Assembly: GCA_024234815.1 (NCBI GenBank)
Contig: JACKNO010000001.1
Span: 558,001-622,000 of the forward strand
DNA from: Pseudomonadales bacterium
GTDB taxonomy: Bacteria; Pseudomonadota; Gammaproteobacteria; Pseudomonadales; Halieaceae
Length of the DNA: 64,000 bases
Reading direction: 5' to 3'
Within the stretch, counting starts at the first letter, position 1. The number at the start of each line of letters is the position of its first letter. The position numbers and the translations under genes are program-made. This document shows positions 9,060 to 18,940 of this stretch, piece by piece. The notes beneath the pieces were generated by a model. It was not told the origin of the DNA and did no database searches. It saw only the letters and a program-made list of their open reading frames with translations.

Positions 9060-9980
9060 ATGTGGTTCAAGAATATCCGTGCGTATCGCCTTACCAGTCC
9101 TTTCACGCAGTCGCCCGAACAACTGGGCGAGCTGCTGGCCCCGCAGGCCTTCGTACCCTGCGCCAAATCACAGGCCCTGGCCATCGGTTGGGTGTCGCCG
9201 CTGGGTGATTCCCCGCAGGGTGAAGAGCGCGGTGAGCTGGTACACGCCGCGGCAGGGCGGATACTGATAAAAATGAAGCGGGAGGAAAAACTGCTGCCCT
9301 CTACCGTTGTGCGGGAGATGGTGGAGGAAAAAGTTGCGGATATCGAGGCAAACCAGGCCCGCAAGGTGTACCGCAAAGAGCGTCTCAACCTGAAAGATGA
9401 AATTGTCCAGGACTGCCTGCCGCGGGCTTTCAGTCGATCGGCCAGCGTTTTTGCCTACATCGACACCAGAACCAATTGGATTTTTGTGGATGCCGCCAGC
9501 GCCAACCGGGCTGAAGAGCTGCTCAACCTGCTGCGCGAATGTATTGGCAGCTTCCCCGTGCTGCTGCCGCAGGTAAACAACGCGCCGGTCGCGGTGATGA
9601 CAAACTGGCTGCTGCATCGCAACCTGCCGGAGGATTTTGAACTCGGGACCGAGTGCGAACTGCGGGAACCGGGAGAGGAGGGCGGCGTGGTGCGTTGCCG
9701 CGGCGTTGATTTGCTCAGTGAAGAAGTAGAAACTCATTTGCATGCGGGCAAACAGGTAGCGCGCATCTCACTGGGCTGGGACGAGCGCCTGCAGCTGGTA
9801 TTGGCGGAGGACTTGTGCCTGCGACGTCTCAAGTTTGCGGATGAGCTGATGAAGGAAAACGAGGATCTCCCCGAGGGCGATAGTGCCGCGCGCATCGATG
9901 CGGATTTTGCCCTGATGGCCGACGCGGTTGGCAGTTTGCAGGAACGTGTCCTCAGCTTGTTCGGCGGCGAGGCGGAGTAA
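9060..9980 (+). CDS. rdgC: Recombination-associated protein RdgC
   Basis: A 306-residue protein matching RdgC over its full length: MWFKNIRAYRLT at the start, WVSPLG, LLPSTVVREMVEEKV in the first third, and DADFALMADAV near the end. RdgC forms a ring-shaped dimer that binds double-stranded DNA in the nucleoid and restrains RecA. A TACAAT hexamer about 35 bases upstream may be its -10 element. The mnmH gene starts ten bases after its stop codon, so they are probably co-transcribed. Confidence 0.95.
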   Translation: MWFKNIRAYRLTSPFTQSPEQLGELLAPQAFVPCAKSQALAIGWVSPLGDSPQGEERGELVHAAAGRILIKMKREEKLLPSTVVREMVEEKVADIEANQARKVYRKERLNLKDEIVQDCLPRAFSRSASVFAYIDTRTNWIFVDAASANRAEELLNLLRECIGSFPVLLPQVNNAPVAVMTNWLLHRNLPEDFELGTECELREPGEEGGVVRCRGVDLLSEEVETHLHAGKQVARISLGWDERLQLVLAEDLCLRRLKFADELMKENEDLPEGDSAARIDADFALMADAVGSLQERVLSLFGGEAE

Positions 9981-9989
9981 GCATCCGCC

Positions 9990-11084
9990 ATGAGTTCCCG
10001 CTCTGATACCCACAATTATCGAGCACTGTTTCTCAACGACGTGCCGATGATGGATATGCGGGCTCCGGCGGAGTTCTTTCACGGGGCATTCCCCTGCGCG
10101 CGCAGCCTGCCGCTGATGACCGACGAAGAGCGGGCACAGGTGGGTAGATGTTACAAACAGCATGGCCAGGACGCCGCGATCAAACTTGGCCATCAGCTGG
10201 TTTCGGGCGAATGCAAGGCCGAGCGCCTGGCTCGCTGGAGCGAGTTTGCCCGCCAGCATCCCGAGGGCTATCTCTACTGTTTCCGCGGCGGGTTGCGTTC
10301 GCAGACGGTGCAGCGATGGCTGCGGGATGAGGGCATTGATTATCCGCTGGTCGCAGGTGGCTACAAGGCCATGCGCCGCTTCTTGCTGGATGAGCTGGAA
10401 CGCTCACTGGCCTGGGCTGACATGGTCCTGATCAGTGGTAAAACCGGCACCGGCAAAACCCGCGTGATACAGCGATTGGAGCGGAGCCTGGACCTGGAGG
10501 GAATGGCCAATCATCGCGGTTCCACTTTCGGCCAGCTGCCGGATCCCCAGCCCAGCCAGATTGATTTTGAAAACTCCCTGAGCATAGCGCTGCTCAAGTT
10601 GCTTGCGGGCCGGCATTCCCGGGTTTTCCTGGAAGATGAGGGTCGCTTGATCGGCCGCCTGAACCTGCCTGAATCACTGCGTGAGCGCATGGCCCAAAGC
10701 CCCATGGCAGTGGTGGAGCAGAGCCTGTCCGAGCGGGTGGACGTGATCATCGAGGATTACGTCGTTGACCTGGGCCAGCGTTACGCGGCTCGCCATGGCG
10801 AGAATGGCGCGGCCCTGCATCGCGGGAAACTGCAGGATGACCTGGATCGCATCCGCAAGCGCCTTGGGGGTGAACGTCACCAGCGGGTAAGTGACAGTTT
10901 GACTGCCGCGTTCGCCGCCCAGCAGGACCACGGCGACCTGAGCGGACACCGGGAGTGGATCACCATCCTGCTGGAACAGTATTACGACCCGATGTACGAG
11001 TACCAGTTGGACCAGCGTTCCGGGGCGGTTCTGTTCCGGGGCTGCCGCGATGCCGTGGTCGAGTGGTCGGCGGGGGCCCGCTGA
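9990..11084 (+). CDS. mnmH: tRNA 2-selenouridine synthase (MnmH/SelU/YbbB)
   Basis: A 364-residue protein with an N-terminal rhodanese domain, whose catalytic loop reads YCFRGGLRSQ, followed by a P-loop domain with LISGKTGTGKTR. In the family it replaces the sulfur of 2-thiouridine at the wobble position of Lys, Glu and Gln tRNAs with selenium, using selenophosphate. The next gene encodes the selenophosphate synthetase, only three bases downstream, so donor and user are coupled. No selA, selB or tRNA-Sec is present in the window. This selenium locus is therefore dedicated to tRNA modification as far as can be seen here. Confidence 0.93.
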   Translation: MSSRSDTHNYRALFLNDVPMMDMRAPAEFFHGAFPCARSLPLMTDEERAQVGRCYKQHGQDAAIKLGHQLVSGECKAERLARWSEFARQHPEGYLYCFRGGLRSQTVQRWLRDEGIDYPLVAGGYKAMRRFLLDELERSLAWADMVLISGKTGTGKTRVIQRLERSLDLEGMANHRGSTFGQLPDPQPSQIDFENSLSIALLKLLAGRHSRVFLEDEGRLIGRLNLPESLRERMAQSPMAVVEQSLSERVDVIIEDYVVDLGQRYAARHGENGAALHRGKLQDDLDRIRKRLGGERHQRVSDSLTAAFAAQQDHGDLSGHREWITILLEQYYDPMYEYQLDQRSGAVLFRGCRDAVVEWSAGAR

Positions 11085-11087
11085 GTC

Positions 11088-13298
11088 GTGCTTGGCGCTC
11101 CCGCGTTCGGCAAGGATCTGGTATTTGTGGGTGGCGGCCACAGCCATGCGTTGGCGTTGCGCATGCTCGCCATGCGCCCGCTCGCCGGCTTGCGTATCAC
11201 CCTGGTGTCTCCCGCCAGCCACACACCCTACTCGGGTATGCTGCCCGGCCTGGTGGCGGGCCACTACAGTTTTGAGCAGACCCACATCGACCTCGCCCGC
11301 CTGTGCCAGTGGGCGGGTGTGCGCTTTATTGCCGGGGAGGCGACGGCGATCGATCCGCAGGCACGGCGCCTGGCGCTCGCGGATCGACCGGATATCGAAT
11401 ACGACCTTGTCAGTATTGATATCGGCTCCCAACCGGAACTGGATTCAGTGCCGGGGGCGCGAGCCCATGCAGTGCCTGTCAAGCCCGTGGCTGGCCTGTG
11501 GCAGCGCTGGCATGATCTGCTGGGACGGTTGGCGGCGTTACCGACGGGTACACGCCATCGTATCGCGCTGGTGGGTGGTGGCGCTGGCAGCGTGGAGTTG
11601 GCCCTGGCCATGGCCCACCGGCTGGCCTCGGAGCCGGTGAATATTGAGCTCTGGTGCGGCGCGCCGCAGATACTGCAAGGCTATAACGCCCGGGCCCGTG
11701 GCGCCGCAATGGCCGCGCTGGCACGGCACGGCGTCGCGCTGACGGTGGATGCCCGGGTGGCGCGGGTGGAGGCAGGCCGTCTGCTGCTCGATGACGGCCG
11801 CGAAGCCGCCTTCGATGAGCTGTTCTGGTGTACCGGCGCAGCGGCGGCGCCCTGGATTGCTGCCAGTGGCCTGCCGGTGGACGAGCGCGGTTTTCTGGCG
11901 GTGACTGACAGTCTGCAGTCGACGGCGGACGCGCGTGTATTCGGTGCCGGCGATATCGCCACCCAGCTCAACCACCCTCGCCCCAAAGCCGGTGTCTACG
12001 CGGTACGCCAGGCGCCGGTGCTGGCGCACAACCTGCGCGCGGCCCTGCTCGGCAAGCCCCTGCGGCAGCACCGGCCGCAGCAGCGCTTCCTGTCGCTGGT
12101 CTCACTGGGCGACCGGCAGGCGGCGGCAGACAAGGGACCCTTCAGCGCCAGTGGCCACTGGGTCTGGCGCTGGAAAGACTCCATTGACCGCCAGTTTATG
12201 GCCCGCTTTGAGACGCTGCCCGCGCACATGCCCCGGGGAGATTGGGGCAACGTGGGGGATCAGCCGGCGCAGGCCCCCTGCGGCGGCTGTGGTGCCAAGG
12301 TGGGCGCCGACCCGCTGGCCCGCGCCCTGGCGGAACTGGCCCGGTCGTTCCCCGGGAGTTGTCCCCCGGCCGGTACCGCCGATGATACCGCTCCCGTCCC
12401 CGGCAGTGGCACCACCCCGGTGGTACAGAGCCTCGATATGCTGCGGGGCCTGGTGGCCGATCCCTGGTTGATGGGCCGTATTGCCGCCAACCACGCTCTC
12501 AGTGACCTTTATGCCAGCGCGGCCAGGCCGCTGTCCGCCCTGGCCGCGATCACCCTGCCCTTTGCCAGCCCCCCGATTCTGCAGCGGGAGTTGCAGCAGT
12601 TACTGGCGGGTGCGCTACGGGAGTTTGCCAGGGTTGGCTGCCTGTTGGCGGGCGGGCATAGCATGCAGGGGCAGGAGTTGAATATCGGTTTCGTGGTGAA
12701 CGGCGTCGCCATGGCAAGCGACGGCCGCTTTCTCGCAAAGCGGGGCCTGGCGGTCGGGGATCAGCTGATCCTGGCCAAGCCCCTGGGTACCGGCGTCCTC
12801 TTTGCCGCCCATATGCAGTTGGCGGCGGATGGCCGTGATATCGGTGCTGCCATTGATTCGATGCTTGTCAGTAACCGTCTGGCAGCGGAGTTAGCGCTTG
12901 CTCACGGTGCCAGTGCGGTTACCGATGTCACCGGCTTTGGCCTGCTCGGGCACCTGTTGGAGATGCTGGGCCAGGACCGCGGCGCCAGGCTGCGGCTGGC
13001 TGACCTGCCCTTGCTGGAAGGCGCCGAAAGGCACCTGTGCGAGGGGGTGCGCAGCAGTATGCATCCCGCCAACGCGGAGGCCCGCGCCAACCTGGTGTTG
13101 GCCGATTCCGTGGATGAAAGCCTGCTGCAGATAATATTCGACCCCCAGACCAGCGGTGGCCTGTTGCTGGGCGTTCCGCGGGAGCGGGCGGCGAAATTGC
13201 TGGACGCGTTGCTTGCCAACGGTTACCCGGGGGCCAGGGTCATTGGCGAGGTGATCGCAAAGGATGCCGCCGCACCCGAGGCAGTGACTATCTGCTGA
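11088..13298 (+). CDS. selD: Fusion of NAD(P)/FAD-dependent oxidoreductase and selenide, water dikinase (SelD)
   Basis: A 736-residue two-part protein. Residues 1 to about 380 are an NDH-2-like pyridine nucleotide-disulfide oxidoreductase, with LVFVGGGHSHA at the N-terminus, a second dinucleotide motif LVGGGAGSVELA and FGAGDIATQ. Residues from about 390 are SelD, making selenophosphate from selenide and ATP. The active-site loop is CGGCGAKVG with Cys398 and Cys401, so Cys replaces Sec. The metal-binding DDTAP and DVTGFGLLGHL segments are present. Such fusions are known in cyanobacteria and some proteobacteria. The start is GTG at 11088, three bases after mnmH, with no strong ribosome-binding site, suggesting translational coupling. 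Confidence 0.92.
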   Translation: MLGAPAFGKDLVFVGGGHSHALALRMLAMRPLAGLRITLVSPASHTPYSGMLPGLVAGHYSFEQTHIDLARLCQWAGVRFIAGEATAIDPQARRLALADRPDIEYDLVSIDIGSQPELDSVPGARAHAVPVKPVAGLWQRWHDLLGRLAALPTGTRHRIALVGGGAGSVELALAMAHRLASEPVNIELWCGAPQILQGYNARARGAAMAALARHGVALTVDARVARVEAGRLLLDDGREAAFDELFWCTGAAAAPWIAASGLPVDERGFLAVTDSLQSTADARVFGAGDIATQLNHPRPKAGVYAVRQAPVLAHNLRAALLGKPLRQHRPQQRFLSLVSLGDRQAAADKGPFSASGHWVWRWKDSIDRQFMARFETLPAHMPRGDWGNVGDQPAQAPCGGCGAKVGADPLARALAELARSFPGSCPPAGTADDTAPVPGSGTTPVVQSLDMLRGLVADPWLMGRIAANHALSDLYASAARPLSALAAITLPFASPPILQRELQQLLAGALREFARVGCLLAGGHSMQGQELNIGFVVNGVAMASDGRFLAKRGLAVGDQLILAKPLGTGVLFAAHMQLAADGRDIGAAIDSMLVSNRLAAELALAHGASAVTDVTGFGLLGHLLEMLGQDRGARLRLADLPLLEGAERHLCEGVRSSMHPANAEARANLVLADSVDESLLQIIFDPQTSGGLLLGVPRERAAKLLDALLANGYPGARVIGEVIAKDAAAPEAVTIC

Positions 13299-13344
13299 GG
13301 GTGGCGGTGGCGTTTGAGATCATGCGGCCCCAGCTGTCTGGGTA

Positions 13345-14424
13345 CTAGCTCGCGGCCTGCCGCTCCGCGCTGGTCTCGCGCTGGCTGATCTTGACCGGCT
13401 GGCCTTCTCGCAGGCGTTCGGCGCCGCGCACGACGACCAGGGTGCCGGGTTCCAGTTCGCCCTGTACCGCCACATCCGAGCCGTGCCCGGGACCGGTGAT
13501 CACCGGCACCTTGATGGCTGTCTGGTCCGCTGACAATGTGTACACGAAGACCTCGTTGTCGCGCAGCACCAGGGCGTCCCGGGGTACCGAGATGCCGGTT
13601 GCCACCAGGCTGTCGGCCAGTTCAACGGTCACCGCTTCACCGATATACCAGTGTCCGGGCTCGAGGGTCAGGCGCAGCTCCATCATTCGGGACACGCTGT
13701 CCCCGACCGGCACGATTGCCCGGATCTCTGCCGTGATATTCTCGCCGCCGCCCTGTACCGGTACCCGGGTGTTCGGCTGGTTGAAGCGCGCAGCCCTTAG
13801 CGGCGCGTTTACACTTATCTCCAGTGACTCGGTGTCAACCAGCCGGAGCAGGGGGTCGCCGGGCTGGGTGTATTCGCCGACGTCTGCCTCCCGGCTCACC
13901 ACCACCCCTGAGAACGGTGCCCGCACTCGTGCGCGGCCCAGGTCGTAAACCGTGCGGTCGCGGTCGACCTCAGCGATACGCTGTTCCTGCAGCAACATCT
14001 GCAAGCGTGATTGAACCTCGTCCAGACCGGACTGTGAGGTATTGTTTTGCTGCGCCAGTCGCTCCAGCCGGGCCATTTGCCGCTGGTTGTACTCTATATC
14101 GGCCTTGAGGCGCTCAATCTCGGCCCAGTCGTTACGCAGCTGCAATTGCAGCAGATGGTCATCGATGATCGCCAGCGGTTCGCCCTTGGCGATGTGGTCA
14201 CCAACTTCCGCGACCCACACCAGGGAGCCGCTGACTTCGGCGGATATCTGCGCATCCTGCTTGCTGATCACTGTTCCGGGCAGGCTGATTATCGCCGCGC
14301 CCCTGCCCTCGCTTACCCGGGCCACCTCGACCACGGCCGGTGGTGCCTGGGTCTCCCCGAGGGCGGAGTTGCCCGCCAGGCCCAGGGTCATCAAGGCAAA
14401 GGTGACAGCGCCGACATACTTCAT
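13345..14424 (-). CDS. RND efflux periplasmic adaptor (membrane fusion protein)
   Basis: About 359 residues with a signal peptide (MKYVGAVTF...ALG). It has the barrel-sandwich hybrid halves seen in HlyD-type adaptors (GSLVWVAEVGDHIAKGEPL and RAPFSGVVVSREADVGEYTQPGDPL). Between them lies a coiled-coil hairpin from roughly residue 85 to 150, and a beta-barrel and membrane-proximal domain follow. It links the inner-membrane pump, encoded immediately upstream, to an outer-membrane channel. An ATG at 14442 is also in frame, but AAGGACA sits just before the ATG at 14424. No TolC gene is nearby, so the channel must be shared. Confidence 0.9.
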   Translation of the reverse strand: MKYVGAVTFALMTLGLAGNSALGETQAPPAVVEVARVSEGRGAAIISLPGTVISKQDAQISAEVSGSLVWVAEVGDHIAKGEPLAIIDDHLLQLQLRNDWAEIERLKADIEYNQRQMARLERLAQQNNTSQSGLDEVQSRLQMLLQEQRIAEVDRDRTVYDLGRARVRAPFSGVVVSREADVGEYTQPGDPLLRLVDTESLEISVNAPLRAARFNQPNTRVPVQGGGENITAEIRAIVPVGDSVSRMMELRLTLEPGHWYIGEAVTVELADSLVATGISVPRDALVLRDNEVFVYTLSADQTAIKVPVITGPGHGSDVAVQGELEPGTLVVVRGAERLREGQPVKISQRETSAERQAAS

Positions 14425-14444
14425 GTTGTGTCCTTGTTTCATCT

Positions 14445-17400
14445 TCAGGCGGCGGACTTCAGGGCATCGGCTGAATCACGACCGGCGCTCACGCCAGTTG
14501 CCCCCGCGCTCTCCCCCATGCGCAGCAAGCAGGGCAGCAGCACCAGGGTAAAGACGGTGCTGACACACATGCCGCCGACGATAACCCCGGCCAGCCCCCG
14601 GTAAATCACACTGCCCGCGCCGGGTAGCAGCAACAGGGGAAGCATACCGAAAATACTGGTGAGTGTGCTCATAAAAATCGGCCGCAGCCGGGTTTGCAGG
14701 GCCTGCTCGACAGCCTGCTCCCGGCCCAGCCCCTCACGCTCCGCGGTGCGGGTCTGGTGCACCAGCAAGATGGCGTTGTTCACCACCAGTCCCAGCAGGA
14801 TCACGAAACCTATCATGGTCAGCAGGTCAAGCGGCTGGAATGTCACCAGGTTGAGCAGTCTCAGGGCGACCACTCCGCCGACCATGGCCAGGGGCATGGC
14901 CGTGACCACCATGGCGCTGTCTCGCGGCGAGCGAAACAGTGCCGCCATCAGCAGGAACAGCACGATCATCGCCAGCGCGAAGTTACCTCCCATGGATCTT
15001 ATGGCGCGTTTCAGCGCATTGGCGCTGCCGCCGTACAGTACGTTGCCGTCGCTGGGCATTGCCGCCTCAAGGCGCGGCTCGACCTCGGATTTAACGATTT
15101 GGAGGACGCGTTCCAGCGACATTTCATCCGTGGGATACACATCCAGCGTGATGGTGCGGCGGCTGTCTATGCGAACCAGTCGGTCGGGCCCGACGGTGCG
15201 TTGCAGGTCGACCAGCTCCGACAGCGGTACGATAGAACCGCTGGTGGTAGCCACGGGCATCGAGGCGAGCTTCTCCGGAGAATCCCAGGGCCGCGCCCGC
15301 AGGATGATGTCCATCCGCTTCTCGCCGTTGAAGTACTCACCCACGTACTGGCCCTGGCCCAGGGCCCGCACCAGCACGCCCACATCGGACCGGTTCCAGC
15401 CGGCTTCGGATATGCGCCTGTCCCTGGGTACCAGCTGCAGCTCGGGTTCGGCCTGTTCGAGGGAGGGGTTGGCGACGATGCCGGCGCCCGGCAGGGCTTC
15501 TTCCAACAGGGACTCGGCCAATCGTGCTGCCTCGGCAAGCGCAGCCCTGTCCCGCGACTGCAGGTGAATCTTGATCAGGCGGTCACCGCCAAAACCGGAA
15601 AACAGATTGCCCTGGGCGGTGTAGTGGCCCAGATCGGGCAGATCGGCAAAGATTTCCTCGTCGATGATTTTTTCCAGTTCCTTTACACGGTCCTGGTCTT
15701 TTACCCGGGCGCCCATGGTGCCGCCGCCGGGCCAATTCAGGAGATAGTAGTTCTTGAGGGCGGGTTCGCGCTCACCGCGCATGAAGGGTGCCATGCGCTC
15801 GTCCAGTACCTGCAGGTACTCGGCCGCGATGGTGTGCTCGCCGGCGCCGGGGGGGAACCAGAAATAGGCGTCGACGGCGTCGCGTTTTACGGGCGGCAGA
15901 TAGTCCAGTTCCGGCAGCAGGCTGATGCTGAGGGCCAGCGGCAGGCTGACCATCCCGGCGACAATAGCCCAGCGTTTGCCGGGCGTGTTGGTGATAGCCA
16001 TGACCTTGCGGGTAATACGTTGCCACAGTTTCTGGTTGTGGTCCCGCAGGGTTCCCTCCGCGAGCCAGAGCTTCGCGGCCAGCGGAATGATGGTGACCGC
16101 CACGAGGGTGGAGACGATAACGGCGATGGCGATGGTGATCGCCAGGTCGGCGAACAACTGGCCCTCCACCTCGCGCATGAACAGAACGGGCAGGAAGATG
16201 GCCACAGTGGTGGCGGTGGAAGCCAGCAGGGCGCCCCACACCTGCCCGGCACCCTGTTCGCAGGCTTCATCTGCGGACAGGCCTTTTTCCCGCAGGCGCA
16301 CAATGTTTTCCAGCACCACTATAGCCGCATCCATCACCATGCCCACGGCGAAGGCCAGGCCCGCCAGAGAAATGACGTTCAGGCTGCGGCCTGCCGCGTT
16401 CAGCACAATGAAGGTAGCCAGCAGGGAGATAGGTATGGCTACGGCGATAATCAGGGTTGCCCGCAGGCGCCGCAGGAACCACCAAAGTACCCCGACCGCC
16501 AGGAATATCCCCAGGAAAATATTGCCCGACACCAGCGAGATCGCGCGGTAGATAAACACGGAGGCATCGAACGACTGGGCCATGACCAGCCCCCGTTCTT
16601 TCAGCTCCCCGGCGTTGAGCTTCTCGACAACTTCCTTCACTGCGTTCAGGGCCTGCAGGGCATTGGCGCCGTTTTCCTTGTCGATACGGATGCCTATCGC
16701 CGGGTTGCCGTTCTGGGTGGTGACCAGCACCTGTTCCCCACGGGTGACCTGGATATCGGCGATATCGCCCAGTTTTACCGGGCGTCCGTCGCGCCAGTCC
16801 AGCACGAATTCCGCGAGTTCCGCCGGTTCGTAGCGGCCCGTAAAGCGCAGGGTGTACTGGCGCCGCCCCACCTCGACAAAGCCGCCGCTTACGTCGTTGG
16901 CTTGACCCAGGCGCGCCGCTGTAGCTGGCAGGTCAATACCCAGCTGGGCCGCCCGGTAGGGATCGAACAGAATCTCCAGAATCTGCTCGCCGCGCCCGTT
17001 GCCCATGGAAGCGTCCACCCGGGCGACTCCCGGCACTACCTCGATGGCGGGGCGCACATTGTCTTCCACGAACTGCATGTAATCGGTCACCTGCCCCGGT
17101 GTGCCAGGCAACAGTTGCAGGAAGAAGTAGGTCAGCGCCGGCTTATCACCGGTGTCGCCGCCCAGCATAATCAGCGGCTGGGTGGCGTCCCGGGGCAGTG
17201 GGTCGAGACGGTTCATGCGCGAGATCACCTCGATCAGGGTGCGCTGCATATCGGCGTCAAGACCGAACTCCAGATTAATCCAACCCTCGCCCGGGTGGGC
17301 GACCGCCGACATTTCCTTGAGGCCGGGCAGGCCGCGAAGAACCGCCTCGATGGGTTCTATAATCTCCGACTCGATCTCACGAGGCGAGGCCGCTCGCCAT

Positions 17401-17549
17401 CCGGTTTGAATGGCAATCTTCGGATTCTCGATATCGGGAAAAAGCTGTACCGGCAGGCGCACAAGGCTGGCGATACCGAATACCACGATGATAGTCACCG
17501 CGACGATGACGGCTGCGGGATTATTCAGCGAGCCTGAGGTGAGCTTCAC
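14445..17549 (-). CDS. RND family efflux permease (AcrB/MdtB-like)
   Basis: A 1034-residue inner-membrane transporter of the usual RND length. The first TM helix is followed by a large periplasmic loop, a block of TM helices near residues 330-540, a second periplasmic loop and a final TM block. The DAAIVVLENIVRLRE segment in the first TM block is typical of the multidrug HAE subgroup, and VNNAILLVHQTR is its counterpart in the second half. Proton-driven export of hydrophobic compounds is the known family role; the substrate is not evident. The adaptor gene begins right after the stop, forming a two-gene operon with no regulator alongside. Confidence 0.92.
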   Translation of the reverse strand: MKLTSGSLNNPAAVIVAVTIIVVFGIASLVRLPVQLFPDIENPKIAIQTGWRAASPREIESEIIEPIEAVLRGLPGLKEMSAVAHPGEGWINLEFGLDADMQRTLIEVISRMNRLDPLPRDATQPLIMLGGDTGDKPALTYFFLQLLPGTPGQVTDYMQFVEDNVRPAIEVVPGVARVDASMGNGRGEQILEILFDPYRAAQLGIDLPATAARLGQANDVSGGFVEVGRRQYTLRFTGRYEPAELAEFVLDWRDGRPVKLGDIADIQVTRGEQVLVTTQNGNPAIGIRIDKENGANALQALNAVKEVVEKLNAGELKERGLVMAQSFDASVFIYRAISLVSGNIFLGIFLAVGVLWWFLRRLRATLIIAVAIPISLLATFIVLNAAGRSLNVISLAGLAFAVGMVMDAAIVVLENIVRLREKGLSADEACEQGAGQVWGALLASTATTVAIFLPVLFMREVEGQLFADLAITIAIAVIVSTLVAVTIIPLAAKLWLAEGTLRDHNQKLWQRITRKVMAITNTPGKRWAIVAGMVSLPLALSISLLPELDYLPPVKRDAVDAYFWFPPGAGEHTIAAEYLQVLDERMAPFMRGEREPALKNYYLLNWPGGGTMGARVKDQDRVKELEKIIDEEIFADLPDLGHYTAQGNLFSGFGGDRLIKIHLQSRDRAALAEAARLAESLLEEALPGAGIVANPSLEQAEPELQLVPRDRRISEAGWNRSDVGVLVRALGQGQYVGEYFNGEKRMDIILRARPWDSPEKLASMPVATTSGSIVPLSELVDLQRTVGPDRLVRIDSRRTITLDVYPTDEMSLERVLQIVKSEVEPRLEAAMPSDGNVLYGGSANALKRAIRSMGGNFALAMIVLFLLMAALFRSPRDSAMVVTAMPLAMVGGVVALRLLNLVTFQPLDLLTMIGFVILLGLVVNNAILLVHQTRTAEREGLGREQAVEQALQTRLRPIFMSTLTSIFGMLPLLLLPGAGSVIYRGLAGVIVGGMCVSTVFTLVLLPCLLRMGESAGATGVSAGRDSADALKSAA

Positions 17550-17683
17550 GGTTGGTGCCTGTCTGCATTTATCTAATTATTTTGGACTTGCTGCAACATT
17601 GTAGGCAAATGAGGCGCGTTAATCAGCAACTGGACGGAAAAGTGAACATTTTTTTCCAGTTTTGTCGGAGGGCGCTTGCTGCT

Positions 17684-18289
17684 TCAGGTCCTTGTGCCAG
17701 GAATACGGCTCAGTTGCCTGTCGTGCAGCCCCGATAGCACAAGCAGCGCCGCTACAGCGCCTACCAGGGCCATGCCCATGTCGGACTGGGTATCCCAGAT
17801 GTAGCCCTGGGTGCCCAGGAAAGCCTCGGATGCGGTTCCCGTGGCGAGGGCCACCCACCATTCAAGCATTTCGTAGAACGCCGAAAATGCCAGGCAGATA
17901 CTGATGACAAACAGATTCCGCCATGCGCCGGATGCCACGACTGCCTTGCGGATAAGGATTTCCCGAGCGAGGATCGCCGGTACAAAGCCCTGCATGAAAT
18001 GGCCGAGTTTGTCGTAGTTGTTGCGCTCCCAGCCGAATACCGGTTTGAGGTAGTCGAACAGCGGGACCTCTGCATAGGTATAGTGCCCGCCGACGATCAG
18101 CACGATGCAGTGGGCCAATATTAACCAATAAAGCAGAGAGGTGAGGCGAAAGCTGTTATAGGTGCAGGCCATGACGGCCAGGCCGATGACTGCCGGCGCC
18201 ACCTCCAGCGCCCAGGTCGGGTAGTCGTGGGCGTCGATGGCCGACCACACCAGGGTGATGCAAAAGATTGAGAGCCAGAGTGTCTTCAT
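17684..18289 (-). CDS. DUF2238 (YjdF-type) inner-membrane protein
   Basis: A 201-residue protein with about six predicted TM helices. The conserved core NNYDKLGHFMQGFVPAI, the FYEMLEWW segment and the late QGYIWDTQSDMGMALVGA match DUF2238 (E. coli YjdF). The conserved acidic and His residues inside membrane segments suggest an enzymatic or transport role, but none is established. It stands between the RND operon and the channel-like gene, all on the minus strand, with a gap of about 57 bases to the latter. Confidence 0.85.
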   Translation of the reverse strand: MKTLWLSIFCITLVWSAIDAHDYPTWALEVAPAVIGLAVMACTYNSFRLTSLLYWLILAHCIVLIVGGHYTYAEVPLFDYLKPVFGWERNNYDKLGHFMQGFVPAILAREILIRKAVVASGAWRNLFVISICLAFSAFYEMLEWWVALATGTASEAFLGTQGYIWDTQSDMGMALVGAVAALLVLSGLHDRQLSRIPGTRT

Positions 18290-18346
18290 CGCGGGTTACG
18301 GTATCGCTCGTTAAGTATCAATTATTTGCTGTGCCGGGATACGGCG

Positions 18347-18775
18347 TCAGTCCCTGTCCCAGTAGCGTGTCATTTCAAGATAGAGAAAAGACGCGGTCCA
18401 GGTGATCAGCAGCAGCCCGGTGAGGGCTTCCAGGCCAACGAGGTATCTCAGGTCGCCGTGGGGAACCACATCGCCGAAACCGAGGGTTGTGTAAGTGGTG
18501 AAGGAAAAATAAACGCAGTCGAGCAGCGTGCCTTCGAAGTTGCCCTGGAAACTTCCCCAGCCGACCGGTTGATGGTGCATCCAGAAAAATGAAAGCGCGA
18601 AAATCCAGACCTCCAGCGAGTGGGCGGCCAGGGCACCGAACACGCCGAGCACAATGCGGAAGCGGTGCCGAATCTGCATGCGCGGCATCCAGACGGTAAA
18701 GCGGTACATGAACTCATAGTGGATCATGACCACCGTGGCGATAACCGCCAGATTCACGGCGAACACGGTAAGCAC
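18347..18775 (-). CDS. Small potassium channel-like protein (Ion_trans_2)
   Basis: A 142-residue membrane protein. The pore region has the selectivity-filter sequence TTLGFGD inside DCVYFSFTTYTTLGFGDVVP, followed by a last TM helix. Two further hydrophobic stretches precede the pore, so there are three or four TM segments in all. No cytoplasmic RCK or cyclic-nucleotide domain is attached. Oligomerisation into a potassium-selective pore is inferred from the filter alone; LGFGD instead of VGYGD is a common variant. Confidence 0.8.
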   Translation of the reverse strand: MLTVFAVNLAVIATVVMIHYEFMYRFTVWMPRMQIRHRFRIVLGVFGALAAHSLEVWIFALSFFWMHHQPVGWGSFQGNFEGTLLDCVYFSFTTYTTLGFGDVVPHGDLRYLVGLEALTGLLLITWTASFLYLEMTRYWDRD

Positions 18776-18940
18776 TCTGAGGGTGCTCCTGCATCGATTT
18801 GGATCGTGTATGTTACAGCGCGGGGCTCAACGATCAAATGGCGGAAATCCGATATACCGCTATCGTTGGCTGCGGGCCGTTGTGAGTGTTGGGTACATTC
18901 CGGTCGAACACGGCCTCCGCAGAAGAGGCGTACAGACAGA

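Noticed and set aside
14694..17537. Very long open frame (947 codons) on the plus strand, antisense to the RND pump
   Set aside because: It is a mirror of the high-GC third-position pattern of the pump gene. The product is rich in Gln, His and Gly and lacks any domain or ribosome-binding site.
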